Source: Bacillota bacterium (lineage in GTDB: Bacteria; Bacillota; Clostridia; Christensenellales; Aristaeellaceae). From it: DNA of 64,000 nucleotides. The DNA lies in the NCBI GenBank assembly GCA_023416585.1, contig JAEZHM010000093.1:9017-73016 (forward strand). The letters are read 5' to 3'. The translations under genes were made by a program, and so were the position numbers. This document shows positions 16,173 to 24,632 of the stretch, piece by piece. Each line of letters opens with the position of its first letter. The stretch's first letter is position 1. Under the pieces are notes generated by a model. That model was given only the letters and a program-made list of their open reading frames with translations. It had not been told where the DNA came from and did not search any database.

Positions 16173-16952
16173 CTACATCCCCATACTCTCATACTTGCTG
16201 ATCCCTTTATAAAATACCGCCCTGGCCAGGAAAGAGTATGCAGCGCTCACAGCAATGGTCAAAAGTATATACAGGAGCGTACTCTGCCCGGAAAGCATCA
16301 GACAGGGCACATACCCGATAAACGCGTAGGGAATCAATCCGAACAGCACGATCTGCATAAACAGGGGATATACTTTTACTGGATACTTGGCGTACTCACC
16401 GATGGCATACAGGGTATAGGGCACATTCACCTGTCCGCCGGCCTTCAGCCAAAATACATTGCACGCGCCGATAAGATAGCTGGATGTCCGCACCGCCGTT
16501 CCGCATGCGATGAACAAAAGGCTCAGGAGCACGGCCATGATGGTCAGCGCATGAAGCGAGGCCAACGCCATAAAAAGGCTAAGGAAGCCAATGCCCAGCA
16601 CTCCAACCCCCTGCAGGCCAACTTCATGGGAAAGAATCTGGTACAGCGGCGATATCGGTCGGGAAAGCATCACATCCAGTTCTCCGCCAAATACCAGCCG
16701 AGGTATGTACCAGATGCCGTCGAAAAAGATATTGCTCATCCCTTCGGTTATAAACATGAAGGACATGATCAAATACACCTGGCCCTCTGAAAAGCCCGCA
16801 ATCTCCGGCACGTTGCTGTACAGCACAAAGGCCACGCCCATCATCAGCGCCCGCATCACAAAGCCGGCTACAGCCATCATCCAGAAATTAAAGCGGTACT
16901 CCATGGCTGTTTTTAGATATTGTGATTTGATCATCCAATAAATTCTGAACAT
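16173..16952 (-). CDS. ABC-2 type transporter permease, second subunit
   Basis: A 259-residue inner-membrane permease with six predicted spans and no soluble domain. The block FGGELDVMLSRPISPLYQIL between spans 2 and 3 is shared with its neighbour (REIRSGKVVSRCLKPMSFL) and is typical of the DUF990/ABC2_membrane_6 permeases that work in pairs. The gene starts 2 bases after the stop of the first permease gene and ends the operon. The substrate is unknown; related trios export drugs, lipids or peptides. GGGAGG lies 6 bases before the ATG. Confidence 0.87.
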   Translation of the reverse strand: MFRIYWMIKSQYLKTAMEYRFNFWMMAVAGFVMRALMMGVAFVLYSNVPEIAGFSEGQVYLIMSFMFITEGMSNIFFDGIWYIPRLVFGGELDVMLSRPISPLYQILSHEVGLQGVGVLGIGFLSLFMALASLHALTIMAVLLSLLFIACGTAVRTSSYLIGACNVFWLKAGGQVNVPYTLYAIGEYAKYPVKVYPLFMQIVLFGLIPYAFIGYVPCLMLSGQSTLLYILLTIAVSAAYSFLARAVFYKGISKYESMGM

Positions 16953-16954
16953 TT

Positions 16955-17752
16955 TCAGCCTCCCGCAAACGAAACGGTTCGGCGCACCCTTTCATACAGC
17001 GCTTGATGAATGAGGAAGAATACCGCTGCCCAGGCAAGCTGTTCAAGGATGGTCAGCCATACCGGCAAGTATAGCGGCTGGCTTAGGAACAGCGCTGCCG
17101 GCATCTGCACCATCAGGGGAAAGGGGGTCAGCCATGCGATTGTTTTTAGCCAGCCGGGAAATAGGCTTACAGGGATCAGCGCGCCGGAGAAAAAATCCAT
17201 CAGCGCCGTGCGTACCCAGCTTAGGCCCAAATGGCTGGTAGTGAAAAAGCACAGGAGGCTGAAGCAGCTGACCAGCATCATCCTAAGCAAAAGCCCCAGC
17301 ACAAGACTCAATATGGATAAGGGCAACGCCCTTATATCCGGCAGCGCAAAGTTCTGGGGGAATAGAAGAAATGCCGCTGCTACCAATACGCCGTTGACCA
17401 GTGCCTGCGGGATCACATACCCCGTCATATCCGCCAGGGATTGGCTCAAAAAGGACATGGGTTTTAAGCACCTTGATACCACCTTGCCCGAACGGATCTC
17501 CCTGGAAAGCATATTCTCGGTAGACCAGGTCAGCAGGTTATTGATGAAGAAGGAAATCAATATATAGGCATACATATCCTTGGATGTAAACCCGCCGATT
17601 CCCCCGCCGCTGCTTGTCTTATACAGGCTGTACCAGAGCATGAACTGCCCGCCAAGTAAAATCAGCGGTGTAGTCATGGAAAGCAAAAAGGCGGACCGGT
17701 AAAACAGCGCGCTCTGCATGGTAAGGGATACAAGCTTTGCAAAGGATTTCAT
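16955..17752 (-). CDS. ABC-2 type transporter permease, first subunit
   Basis: A 265-residue six-span permease, paralogous in layout to the downstream one. Its ATG overlaps the stop of the ATPase gene by 4 bases, so translation is coupled. The SREIRSGKVV motif in the cytoplasmic loop after span 2 is the likely contact with the ATPase. Together with the 16173-16952 product it should make a heterodimeric membrane channel. The direction is presumably export, from the ATPase class and the lack of a binding protein. Confidence 0.87.
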   Translation of the reverse strand: MKSFAKLVSLTMQSALFYRSAFLLSMTTPLILLGGQFMLWYSLYKTSSGGGIGGFTSKDMYAYILISFFINNLLTWSTENMLSREIRSGKVVSRCLKPMSFLSQSLADMTGYVIPQALVNGVLVAAAFLLFPQNFALPDIRALPLSILSLVLGLLLRMMLVSCFSLLCFFTTSHLGLSWVRTALMDFFSGALIPVSLFPGWLKTIAWLTPFPLMVQMPAALFLSQPLYLPVWLTILEQLAWAAVFFLIHQALYERVRRTVSFAGG

Positions 17753-18735
17753 TGCTTTGCCCCCGCTGCAAAAATCTGCGACACAACCTGGTCGATGCCC
17801 GGCTCGTTCACTGTGATGTCCTTGATGTCATAACACCGGGATGTTAGATCCAGCATCTCTTTGGCGCTATAATCCGCCGTGTCAAAGGTAATACGGGTGG
17901 AAAGTCCATCTAAAGTCACCTTTGCCTTGGGGATAAGGGGGGCGATTGCCTCCAGTGCAGGGCCTTCCACGGTAATCGTGCGTCCGGAAGCATACATATG
18001 CCGAAGCTTATCCAGCGCACCCTGGTAATACACCCTGCCCTTGGATAGGACCAGGGCATTGTCGCATATCTGCTCGATATCGCTAAGGTCATGGCTGGTC
18101 AACAGTACCGAAACGCCGTTTTCCCGGTTCATTTTGCGTATAAATGAACGAATGGCGAACTTCACATTGATGTCCAAACCAATGGTAGGCTCGTCAAGAT
18201 ATAGAAGCTGCGGCCCGTGCAGAAAGATCAACCCGATATCCGCTTTCATGCGCTGGCCAAGGGACAGCCGCCGGGCGGGCGAACCCAGTATCGGTTCCAA
18301 ATCAAGCAGCTCCGTTACCATTGACATGTTCCTATCGAACAAGGCTGTATCCAGCTTGTATAATACCTTGATGGCGTTGTAGCTTTCAATGATGGGGATA
18401 TCCCACCATAGATTCGTTTTCTGGCCGAATATGACGCCGATCTTTTTTAGATACTGGGCATGATGATCCATGGGGTTTTGTCCGTATACCGTTACACTTC
18501 CTTTTGTCGGGGTCAGAATGCCTACCAGCATTTTGATCAGGGTGGATTTTCCTGCTCCATTTTCGCCGATGCAGGCCAGAGATTCCCCTTCCTCCATGGA
18601 AAAGGTCACCTCGTCTACCGCCAGCTTTTCGGTCCATTCCGTTTTTACAAGGCTTTTTAAAGCGCCTTTCAGCCCTGGCTGTTTTACGTTCTGACGGTAG
18701 ACTTTCGTAAGCCCATTCGATTCAATCAGCGGCAT
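17749..18735 (-). CDS. ABC transporter ATP-binding protein (ABC-2 export class)
   Basis: A 328-residue ATPase. Walker A is CIGENGAGKSTLIKML (about residues 56-71), the Q-loop is VIFGQKTNLWWD, the signature is LSLGQRMKAD, and Walker B is LLYLDEPTIGLD, with the switch His in LTSHDLSD. The 80 residues after the ATPase core form an accessory domain common in this DrrA/NatA-like branch. The tryptophan-rich FGQKTNLWW is typical of transporters encoded with two DUF990-type permeases, exactly what follows. The operon starts here behind the promoter at 18786-18814. Confidence 0.92.
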   Translation of the reverse strand: MPLIESNGLTKVYRQNVKQPGLKGALKSLVKTEWTEKLAVDEVTFSMEEGESLACIGENGAGKSTLIKMLVGILTPTKGSVTVYGQNPMDHHAQYLKKIGVIFGQKTNLWWDIPIIESYNAIKVLYKLDTALFDRNMSMVTELLDLEPILGSPARRLSLGQRMKADIGLIFLHGPQLLYLDEPTIGLDINVKFAIRSFIRKMNRENGVSVLLTSHDLSDIEQICDNALVLSKGRVYYQGALDKLRHMYASGRTITVEGPALEAIAPLIPKAKVTLDGLSTRITFDTADYSAKEMLDLTSRCYDIKDITVNEPGIDQVVSQIFAAGAKQ

Positions 18736-18785
18736 GAGATCACGCCTTTCAATATAAATTGTAAAAACATAAACGAATTGGCAAT

Positions 18786-18814
18786 ATTATACCGGAACAT
18801 TCCAATTAAGTCGA
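18786..18814 (-). promoter_or_regulatory. Promoter of the ABC-2 exporter operon
   Basis: On the minus strand TCGACT (18809-18814) and a perfect TATAAT (18786-18791) lie 17 bases apart in an AT-rich stretch. Confidence 0.6.
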
Positions 18815-18894
18815 TAATTAATTAACTATGTCGGGTCAAGTTTTAGTTTCTAAAAGTATGCACACTCAAATTTGTGTACTATAAAAAACCGGGC

Positions 18895-18956
18895 ATCAAG
18901 TTTTGATATTCCGGCCATTTATATAAAAAAACGGATGCGCATTTTCCAGCGCACCC
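18895..18956 (-). terminator. Tandem terminators of the VanY-type operon
   Basis: Read on the minus strand, GGGTGCGC/GCGCATCC forms a hairpin followed by GTTTTTTTAT, and a second hairpin GCCGG/CCCGG further on is followed by TTTTTTAT. Confidence 0.75.
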
Positions 18957-18961
18957 TTATT

Positions 18962-19873
18962 TCAATGAAACAGTGTTACTTCCGGGTCTCCGTCGGCGCC
19001 TACTTCCTCAAGGAGTACAGGACCTTGGGGAAGCTGGTTTTGCCCAGCAGCCGGGGCTTGCTCTGCTGTTTGATTTTGTACACCTGTTTGGTCTTTTTCG
19101 GCCGTTTGGCCTTGTTGTATGGTCTGGCTTTGCTCCGGCGTCACATTTGTATCGCCGCCGTTCCCCTGGAAGTCACCAAGAGCCTGCTGCCATTGCGCAG
19201 TAAACTCCTCCAGCGTCAGCCCGCTGCTCATCATATACTGAGCGGCCTGAAGACCAACGTAGCGCAGATGCCAGGGTTCATATATTATCTTGGTGATATC
19301 TTCCTTGCCTTTGGGATAACGGATGATGAAGCCGTATTCCGCACAATGTGCGGCCATCCACTGAGCTTCCTCCGTTTTTGCGAATTCGGAATTGAACCTT
19401 TTGCCAATCCATTCCTTACTGATTATATCGATGCCAAGGCCTGTCTGGTGGTCGCTGGCGCCGGGGTAAGCTACCACGCCGTCATCCACGCCTTTGTTTT
19501 GCTCCAGCCGGTTTCTGTACATGGTGTTTTGTGTTTTATAACTGCGGTAGCCGCTGTGCGCATATAGCGTTACGCCGTCATTTGACGCAGCTGCAAACAT
19601 AGCGTCCAGCGCGTCGGAAACGAACTGGCACATTTGAATGGAGGAGCTTGATGTTTTTTTCACCTTGATCTTAACAAGCTCCGTTGGTATATAGTCGGAG
19701 GGAAGCAGATTATCCGTGTTCACCAGGCGGATGTATTCCTTTTGAAGCTCGCTTATGGATACGGGATATGTCCATGAAACGGAGTCTCCCTGTTCAAGCT
19801 CCTGGGCATAAGCGCAGCCCCACACGAAGAGCATGGTCAGACACAGCGCTGTCAGCAGCCATTTCTTCCCCAC
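18962..19873 (-). CDS. VanY-type D-alanyl-D-alanine carboxypeptidase, exported
   Basis: A 303-residue exported zinc peptidase (family M15B) expected to trim D-Ala from cell-wall stem peptides. The N-terminus is a signal peptide ending near CAYAQ. The zinc-site motifs are HSGYRSYKTQ, SDHQTGLGIDI (His and Asp ligands) and YEPWHLRYVG (catalytic Glu and His). After the domain (about residue 235) comes a Gln/Thr-rich tail without anchor motif. The start is GTG, with AAAGGAG 11 bases upstream. It is 21 bases after a second, clearly related gene, so the pair is a tandem paralogous operon. Confidence 0.88.
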   Translation of the reverse strand: MGKKWLLTALCLTMLFVWGCAYAQELEQGDSVSWTYPVSISELQKEYIRLVNTDNLLPSDYIPTELVKIKVKKTSSSSIQMCQFVSDALDAMFAAASNDGVTLYAHSGYRSYKTQNTMYRNRLEQNKGVDDGVVAYPGASDHQTGLGIDIISKEWIGKRFNSEFAKTEEAQWMAAHCAEYGFIIRYPKGKEDITKIIYEPWHLRYVGLQAAQYMMSSGLTLEEFTAQWQQALGDFQGNGGDTNVTPEQSQTIQQGQTAEKDQTGVQNQTAEQAPAAGQNQLPQGPVLLEEVGADGDPEVTLFH

Positions 19874-19894
19874 CGGTTTGCACGCTCCTTTTCA

Positions 19895-20584
19895 CTATGG
19901 TTCCAGTATATCCAAGATGGTTTCCGCCTGTAAGGTATGCACATAGGTTTCCATGGGAATTTGCTGCTCATACATGGCTGTGGCATAATCGACGCCTACA
20001 AACCGCACGTGCCATGGCTCGTACTTATAGCCGGTGATCTCTTCCCATTCCTGCGGATAACGTATAATAAAACCAAAACGGTGGGCATTCTCCTTCAGCC
20101 ATTTTCCGGCCTTTGTTTTCCCAAAGGAACCGTTCAGGCCGCTGGGTGCCCCCTTGGCACCCACGTCCATGGCCAGGCCCAGCTGATGCTCGCTGCACCC
20201 GGGCGGCGCCACGTACTCCTGTGCCTTTTTTTCGCTGCCGGTAGATTTAACCTTGTTGCCGTATACGATCTGCTGCTTGGGGAAACTGCGGTAGCCCGAT
20301 ACCGTAAGGAAGGTGATCTTCGCTTCCTTTTTTGCCGCTGCGAACATTTCCTCTAAAGCCGCGGCCGCATCCGGCCGCATCCGGCGGGTGGTGCCTTGAA
20401 CTTTCGCTTCCACCGTCTCCGGCACATACGCCTCAGACATTTCCTGCTGGCGGTTCACCAAAAAAAGCTGCCCTTCCACATCCATTTGGGGCATTCCCTT
20501 ATACATGGCACCTTCCATCAGGGATGCGGCCAGGGCGACTGTTGCAACGAGCTGCCGGATAAGCAAAGAATCAGCCTCTTTCAC
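19895..20584 (-). CDS. VanY-type D-alanyl-D-alanine carboxypeptidase, second paralogue
   Basis: A 229-residue M15B peptidase with the same motif set as its neighbour: VSGYRSFPKQ, CSEHQLGLAMDVG and YKYEPWHVRFVG. I choose GTG 20584 as start because AAAGGA lies 8 bases upstream and residues 6-25 then form a hydrophobic export or anchor segment; the open frame continues to a GTG at 20638 that touches the hflX stop codon but has no ribosome site. Lying 53 bases after hflX on the same strand, it may share that transcript. Substrate is inferred from family only. Confidence 0.85.
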   Translation of the reverse strand: MKEADSLLIRQLVATVALAASLMEGAMYKGMPQMDVEGQLFLVNRQQEMSEAYVPETVEAKVQGTTRRMRPDAAAALEEMFAAAKKEAKITFLTVSGYRSFPKQQIVYGNKVKSTGSEKKAQEYVAPPGCSEHQLGLAMDVGAKGAPSGLNGSFGKTKAGKWLKENAHRFGFIIRYPQEWEEITGYKYEPWHVRFVGVDYATAMYEQQIPMETYVHTLQAETILDILEP

Positions 20585-20637
20585 CAGGGTTTTCCTTTGT
20601 ACATAGTATTCGACGAAGCAGGCTGGCAAATCCTTCA

Positions 20638-22410
20638 CTATTTTTTGACAAAAATTTGTTTTCCATATTTTGTTATGAGCCGGCTCAATGCGCTTTCCTC
20701 CAGAAGGGCTGTTATCCTTGTGCCTTCCTCCAAATGCTCCTCGCTTACGATTTGCCCCAGGGAGCGTACATCACTTACGGCGCCGTACTGGGAAAAGGGC
20801 ACAAGCAGCTCTACCTGCTGGCGCTTTGCGTTCAGCAGGGATGCGATCCTACCAAGAAGCTCGTCAATCCCTGTTCCATGTGTGGCGGATACATGCACCG
20901 CGCCGGGAAGGAAAGGGATGTTTTCGGCCGAATCACATTTGTTCAGCACGTCGATGCGTGGCTGCTGGGATGCGCCCAATTGGTTCAGCACCTCCAGCAC
21001 CACCTGATGCTGTTTCAGGCAATCGGGGGATGCGGCATCGGAAACGATGAGAAGGATGTCCGCCAGGGTCGCTTCTTCCAGTGTGGAGTGAAAGGCCTCC
21101 ACCAGGTCATGGGGCAGCTTGCGTATAAAGCCCACCGTATCCACAAGCAAAAATTCGCTGCCACTGCCAAGCTTCACATTCCTGGATACGGCGTCCAGCG
21201 TGGCAAAAAGCTGGTCTTTTACATAGACGTCCGCGCCGCTGATTTTGTTAAGCAGCGTGGATTTGCCCGCGTTCGTATAGCCCACCAGCGCAACCACCGG
21301 CACCTGTGTACGCTCCCTGACGCGACGGCGGATCCCCCGCTGCTTTTCCATTTCGGTAAGCTCACGCTTGACGTCGGTGATGCGCTCCCTGATGCGGCGG
21401 CGGCTGATTTCCAGCTTGCTTTCTCCGGGACCCCGGGTGCCGATGCCGCCGGCCAGGCGAGAGAGCACCAACCCCTGGCCAATGAGCCTTGTGGAGCGGT
21501 AGTTTAATTGCGCCAGCTCCACCTGCAGCTTGCCTTCCCTGGAGGAAGCGCGCTGGGCGAAGATGTCCAGGATCAGCATGGTACGGTCGATGACCTTGAC
21601 ATGCAGAAACTCCTCCAGGTTACGCACCTGGATGCCGGTCAGTTCCTCATCAAAGATAGCAACGTCAATATGCTGCGCCTGGCAGTCCAGCGAAAGCTCC
21701 TCCGCTTTGCCCCGGCCTATGAACGTGGCGCCGTCGGGCTTTGCGCGCCTTTGCAGCGCGGTCATAACAACCAGCGCTCCCGCCGTCTCCGCCAGCCTTT
21801 TCAGTTCCTCAAGCGATTCCTCGCTTTCCGTGCCTATGAGGATGGCCCGCTCCGGACCGCCGGGCGATTGCTGATCCTGCCCCTTATTCACCAGTTCATC
21901 GGAAACGGTGATTTCGTCCATCCACGCTTCCTGAGGGACCTTGCTTACGGGCATTGGGCCAAACAGCCTAAGCGCGGGCTGATCGCCTTCCATTTCCCCC
22001 AAAAAGCCCGCGCCGATCTCAGGCGTGCGGCCCGGCATGAGGCCAATGGCGGCCATGGCGTCAAAACGCATGGTGCGAAGGGCGCTGATATCCACGTCCG
22101 ACAACTCCGCGCTGCCGCCTGGATGGGTATGTATGCACCGTACCATGGAAAGCCGCCTTGCGTTGCGGCGCAGGCGGAATTCCGACAGCGACACATTGTC
22201 CAGTCCGCCCACGATCACATCCACCACTTCGCCATCACGGGTGATATAAACGGCAATTTCGCGGTTGATATGCAGCGATATTTCCCCCAGCATATCCACC
22301 ATCTCCGGGGGCACGAACGTGTCACGGCTTACTTCCCAGCTATACAGCTTTTCCAGGTCTGCAAGAAGCGTTCTGCGCAGACCTTCAATATTGCCATGGA
22401 TTTCGGGCAT
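20638..22410 (-). CDS. hflX: GTPase HflX with N-terminal JAMM/RadC-like domain
   Basis: A 590-residue protein. The C-terminal two thirds are HflX, a ribosome-associated GTPase: the conserved GGIGTRGPGESKLE block, G1 VGYTNAGKSTLLNK, G3 DTVGFIRKLP and G4 NKCD are all visible. The first 190 residues are extra compared with the 430-residue classical form and contain CIHTHPGGSAELSDVD, an exact match to the H-x-H-x7-S-x2-D metal motif of JAMM/RadC-type domains, with a candidate acidic residue in NREIAVYI. Long HflX forms are known in Clostridia. ATG 22410 follows AAGGAGG by 4 bases. Likely function: rescue or splitting of stalled ribosomes; the role of the extra domain is open. Confidence 0.93.
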   Translation of the reverse strand: MPEIHGNIEGLRRTLLADLEKLYSWEVSRDTFVPPEMVDMLGEISLHINREIAVYITRDGEVVDVIVGGLDNVSLSEFRLRRNARRLSMVRCIHTHPGGSAELSDVDISALRTMRFDAMAAIGLMPGRTPEIGAGFLGEMEGDQPALRLFGPMPVSKVPQEAWMDEITVSDELVNKGQDQQSPGGPERAILIGTESEESLEELKRLAETAGALVVMTALQRRAKPDGATFIGRGKAEELSLDCQAQHIDVAIFDEELTGIQVRNLEEFLHVKVIDRTMLILDIFAQRASSREGKLQVELAQLNYRSTRLIGQGLVLSRLAGGIGTRGPGESKLEISRRRIRERITDVKRELTEMEKQRGIRRRVRERTQVPVVALVGYTNAGKSTLLNKISGADVYVKDQLFATLDAVSRNVKLGSGSEFLLVDTVGFIRKLPHDLVEAFHSTLEEATLADILLIVSDAASPDCLKQHQVVLEVLNQLGASQQPRIDVLNKCDSAENIPFLPGAVHVSATHGTGIDELLGRIASLLNAKRQQVELLVPFSQYGAVSDVRSLGQIVSEEHLEEGTRITALLEESALSRLITKYGKQIFVKK

Positions 22411-22452
22411 AACTCCTCCTTGAAGTGTCGAGAAAATACTCGTCATTTCAGC

Positions 22453-22500
22453 CGGGCGACACGATTTCAAACGAGGGGGCAAGACCCCCTCGTTACTCCC
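22453..22500 (+). repeat. Dispersed hairpin repeat, family A (copy 3, short)
   Basis: GGGCGACACGATTTCAAACG leads into ACGAGGGGG and CCCCCTCGT, a perfect 9-bp hairpin (22471-22493). Sequence and order match the end of copy 1 read on the minus strand. It sits in the 160-base gap between iscU and hflX. Confidence 0.75.
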
Positions 22501-22569
22501 CTATGGAAGTTTTAACATCAAATTCATATATATGCAAGTAGAAAGTTGAAGAATCTCTCGATCCGGCTT

Positions 22570-22947
22570 TTATTTTGCTTCCTGCTTTTTTTGATAATCC
22601 TCAATGGCGGCGTGAATGGCTTCCTCCGCCAGGAGCGAACAGTGAATCTTTACCGGGGGAAGCCCGTCCAACGCCTCCATCACTGCTTTGTTGGTGAGCG
22701 AAAGCGCCTCCTCTATGGATTTGCCTTTCACCATCTCGGTGGCCATGCTGCTGGTAGCGATGGCGGCGCCGCAGCCGAAGGTTTTAAATCTCACATCGGT
22801 GATGATGCCATCTTCCACCTGGATATCCATTTTCATGATGTCACCGCATTTTGCGTTACCCACCGTGCCGGTGCCGCTGGGGCTGTCCAGTTCGCCTACG
22901 TTTCTCGGATGCTCAAAATGATCCCAAACTTTTTCACTGTATTGCAT
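22570..22947 (-). CDS. iscU: Iron-sulfur cluster scaffold protein IscU/NifU-N type
   Basis: A 125-residue scaffold on which new Fe-S clusters are built before transfer. The three cluster-binding cysteines are in GNAKCGDIM, FGCGAAIA and VKIHCSLL, with the conserved aspartate of the CGD motif. Length equals that of stand-alone IscU. It follows the cysteine desulfurase gene by 14 bases and closes the iscR-iscS-iscU operon. There is no hscA, hscB or fdx here, the usual state in Clostridia. Confidence 0.95.
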   Translation of the reverse strand: MQYSEKVWDHFEHPRNVGELDSPSGTGTVGNAKCGDIMKMDIQVEDGIITDVRFKTFGCGAAIATSSMATEMVKGKSIEEALSLTNKAVMEALDGLPPVKIHCSLLAEEAIHAAIEDYQKKQEAK

Positions 22948-22961
22948 ATAGGTTTCTCTCC

Positions 22962-24131
22962 TTATTTTGAAGCGGCCGCAAACAGCGGCGACATGTCCCG
23001 CAAATTTTCCACGATGTCGGGCAGCACCTTCAGCACCTCGTCCACATCGGCGTCGGTATTGTCCTGACTTAAGGACAGCCGCAGGCTTCCGTGAGCAATC
23101 TCATGGGGAAGGCCGATAGCCAGCAGCACATGGGAAGGATCCAGGGAGCCGCTGGTGCATGCTGAACCGCTGGATGCTGCGATGCCACTTAAGTCCAGGC
23201 GCAGAAGCAGCGATTCTCCCTCAATATAGCGCACCGAAACGTTCACGTTGCCCGGCAGGCGGTTTAATCTGGGGCCGTTCAGGCGTACATCAGGAATGCT
23301 GTTCAAAATGCCATCTATGAGCCTGTCCCGCAATGCAACAAGCTTCATCGACTTCTCTTCAAGGTTTTCCACCGCCAGAGTGATAGCCTTGCCCAAGCCT
23401 GCGATACCGGCCAGGTTTTCCGTACCGGCCCTAAGCCCCCGCTCCTGGGCGCCGCCCTGCAATAGCGTGTCCAGCCTTGTGCCCTTGCGCACATACAGCG
23501 CGCCCACGCCCTTGGGGCCGTGGAACTTGTGCCCGGAAAGGGACAGCATATCCACCTGCCAGTCAGCAACATTCACAGGAATGGCGCCTATTGCCTGTAC
23601 CGCATCGGTGTGGAAGGGGATATTATGAGCCTTGGCGATTTTACCGATCTCCGCAATGGGCTCCACGGTGCCGATCTCGTTGTTGGCGGCCATGATAGAG
23701 ATGAGGATGGTCTTGTCGGTAATTGCATTTTCCACATCGGCGGGGGATACGAAGCCATCGCCGTCAACCTTAAGGTAGGTCACCTCAAAGCCCTGCTTCT
23801 CCAGCCACTGACAGGTGTGCAAAACGGCATGGTGCTCAATGGCGCTGGTAATGATGTGATTGCCCTTCGCCTTGCGGGCAAAAGCCGTACCCTTGATGGC
23901 CCAGTTGTCGCTTTCCGATCCGCCGGCCGTGAAGTAAATTTCCTCCGGCTTGGCCCCGATGGCTGCCGCAACCTGCCTGCGTGCCTCTGCGATGGCTTTT
24001 GCCGCTTCACGCCCCGTTTGGTGGATGCTGCTGGCGTTGCCGTACACCTGAGTAAAGTAGGGCAGCATGAAATTCAGCACTTCCTGGCTGACGGGTGTGG
24101 TGGCGGCATTGTCCATATAAATGCGGTTCAT
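22962..24131 (-). CDS. iscS: Cysteine desulfurase (NifS/IscS family)
   Basis: A 389-residue pyridoxal-phosphate enzyme releasing sulfur from cysteine for cluster assembly. The PLP lysine is in LSLSGHKFHGPKG (about residue 200), the mobile catalytic cysteine is in ASSGSACTSGSLDPSH (group I type), and HHAVLH and AANNEIGTVEP bind the cofactor. ATG 24131 is used, since the six upstream codons lack a ribosome site while GGAAGGAAG precedes this one. It is the middle gene of iscR-iscS-iscU and should respond to the operator at 24598-24629. Confidence 0.95.
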   Translation of the reverse strand: MNRIYMDNAATTPVSQEVLNFMLPYFTQVYGNASSIHQTGREAAKAIAEARRQVAAAIGAKPEEIYFTAGGSESDNWAIKGTAFARKAKGNHIITSAIEHHAVLHTCQWLEKQGFEVTYLKVDGDGFVSPADVENAITDKTILISIMAANNEIGTVEPIAEIGKIAKAHNIPFHTDAVQAIGAIPVNVADWQVDMLSLSGHKFHGPKGVGALYVRKGTRLDTLLQGGAQERGLRAGTENLAGIAGLGKAITLAVENLEEKSMKLVALRDRLIDGILNSIPDVRLNGPRLNRLPGNVNVSVRYIEGESLLLRLDLSGIAASSGSACTSGSLDPSHVLLAIGLPHEIAHGSLRLSLSQDNTDADVDEVLKVLPDIVENLRDMSPLFAAASK

Positions 24132-24157
24132 AGTACATCTTCCTTCCACGGTAATCC

Positions 24158-24562
24158 TTAGGATTCCTTACTGAGCATATCTTTGAGGGTGATGCTTTGC
24201 AAAAGATCATTGATCTGATCTGTCAGCCGGCTCCAGACCATGCGGGTAGGGCAATCGCAGCTTTTCCGGCAGGCCTCGCTGTCATGCAAACATTCCGATA
24301 GGGATACGGGGCCTTCCGTGGCGTCTATGATGTCGCCTACCGTGATTTCCGCTGGGTCACGTGCCAATTGATACCCGCCCTGTACGCCCCGGACAGTAGT
24401 GACCAGCCCGGCCCGGCGCAGCGTACCCAGCAGCTGCTCCAGGTATTGCTCCGGCACACCGGTTTCCGCAATGGATTTTAACGGCTGGGGACCGTTGCCC
24501 GCCTGGGTCGCCAGATAAAACATGGCGTATAACCCATATTTCCCACGGGTGGACAGCTTCAT
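24158..24562 (-). CDS. iscR: Rrf2 family regulator, IscR-like
   Basis: A 134-residue winged-helix repressor. The N-terminal helix-turn-helix (STRGKYGLYAMFYLA, then GVPEQYLEQLLGTLRRAGLV) and wing (VRGVQGGYQLAR) are of Rrf2 type; ECLHDSEACRKSCDCP supplies the cysteines that in IscR hold a 2Fe-2S cluster. As first gene of the isc operon and with a palindrome at its own promoter, it very probably represses the operon when clusters are plentiful. GATAGGAGGCC precedes the ATG. Confidence 0.92.
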   Translation of the reverse strand: MKLSTRGKYGLYAMFYLATQAGNGPQPLKSIAETGVPEQYLEQLLGTLRRAGLVTTVRGVQGGYQLARDPAEITVGDIIDATEGPVSLSECLHDSEACRKSCDCPTRMVWSRLTDQINDLLQSITLKDMLSKES

Positions 24563-24597
24563 GCCCTGGCCTCCTATCAGCGGATTTTTTTATTGGT

Positions 24598-24629
24598 GGA
24601 AACCCTACTAATTTTATCGGGTTTTCGGT
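24598..24629 (-). promoter_or_regulatory. Operator for the Rrf2/IscR regulator
   Basis: On the minus strand AAACCCGATAAAATTAGT is followed by AGGGTTTC, an imperfect palindrome with AACCC/GGGTT arms and an AT-rich centre, like Rrf2/IscR sites. It starts a few bases after the -10 box, where bound protein would block transcription. Assignment rests on position and symmetry. Confidence 0.65.
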
Positions 24630-24632
24630 GGT

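Noticed and set aside
15657..16790. 377-codon plus-strand open frame
   Set aside because: It runs antisense through the ABC-2 permease and across the family A repeat, has no ribosome site, and its product is low in hydrophobic runs and shows no domain.
21508..22515. 335-codon plus-strand open frame opposite hflX
   Set aside because: Antisense shadow; product has no recognisable domain and the real gene on the other strand carries all GTPase motifs.
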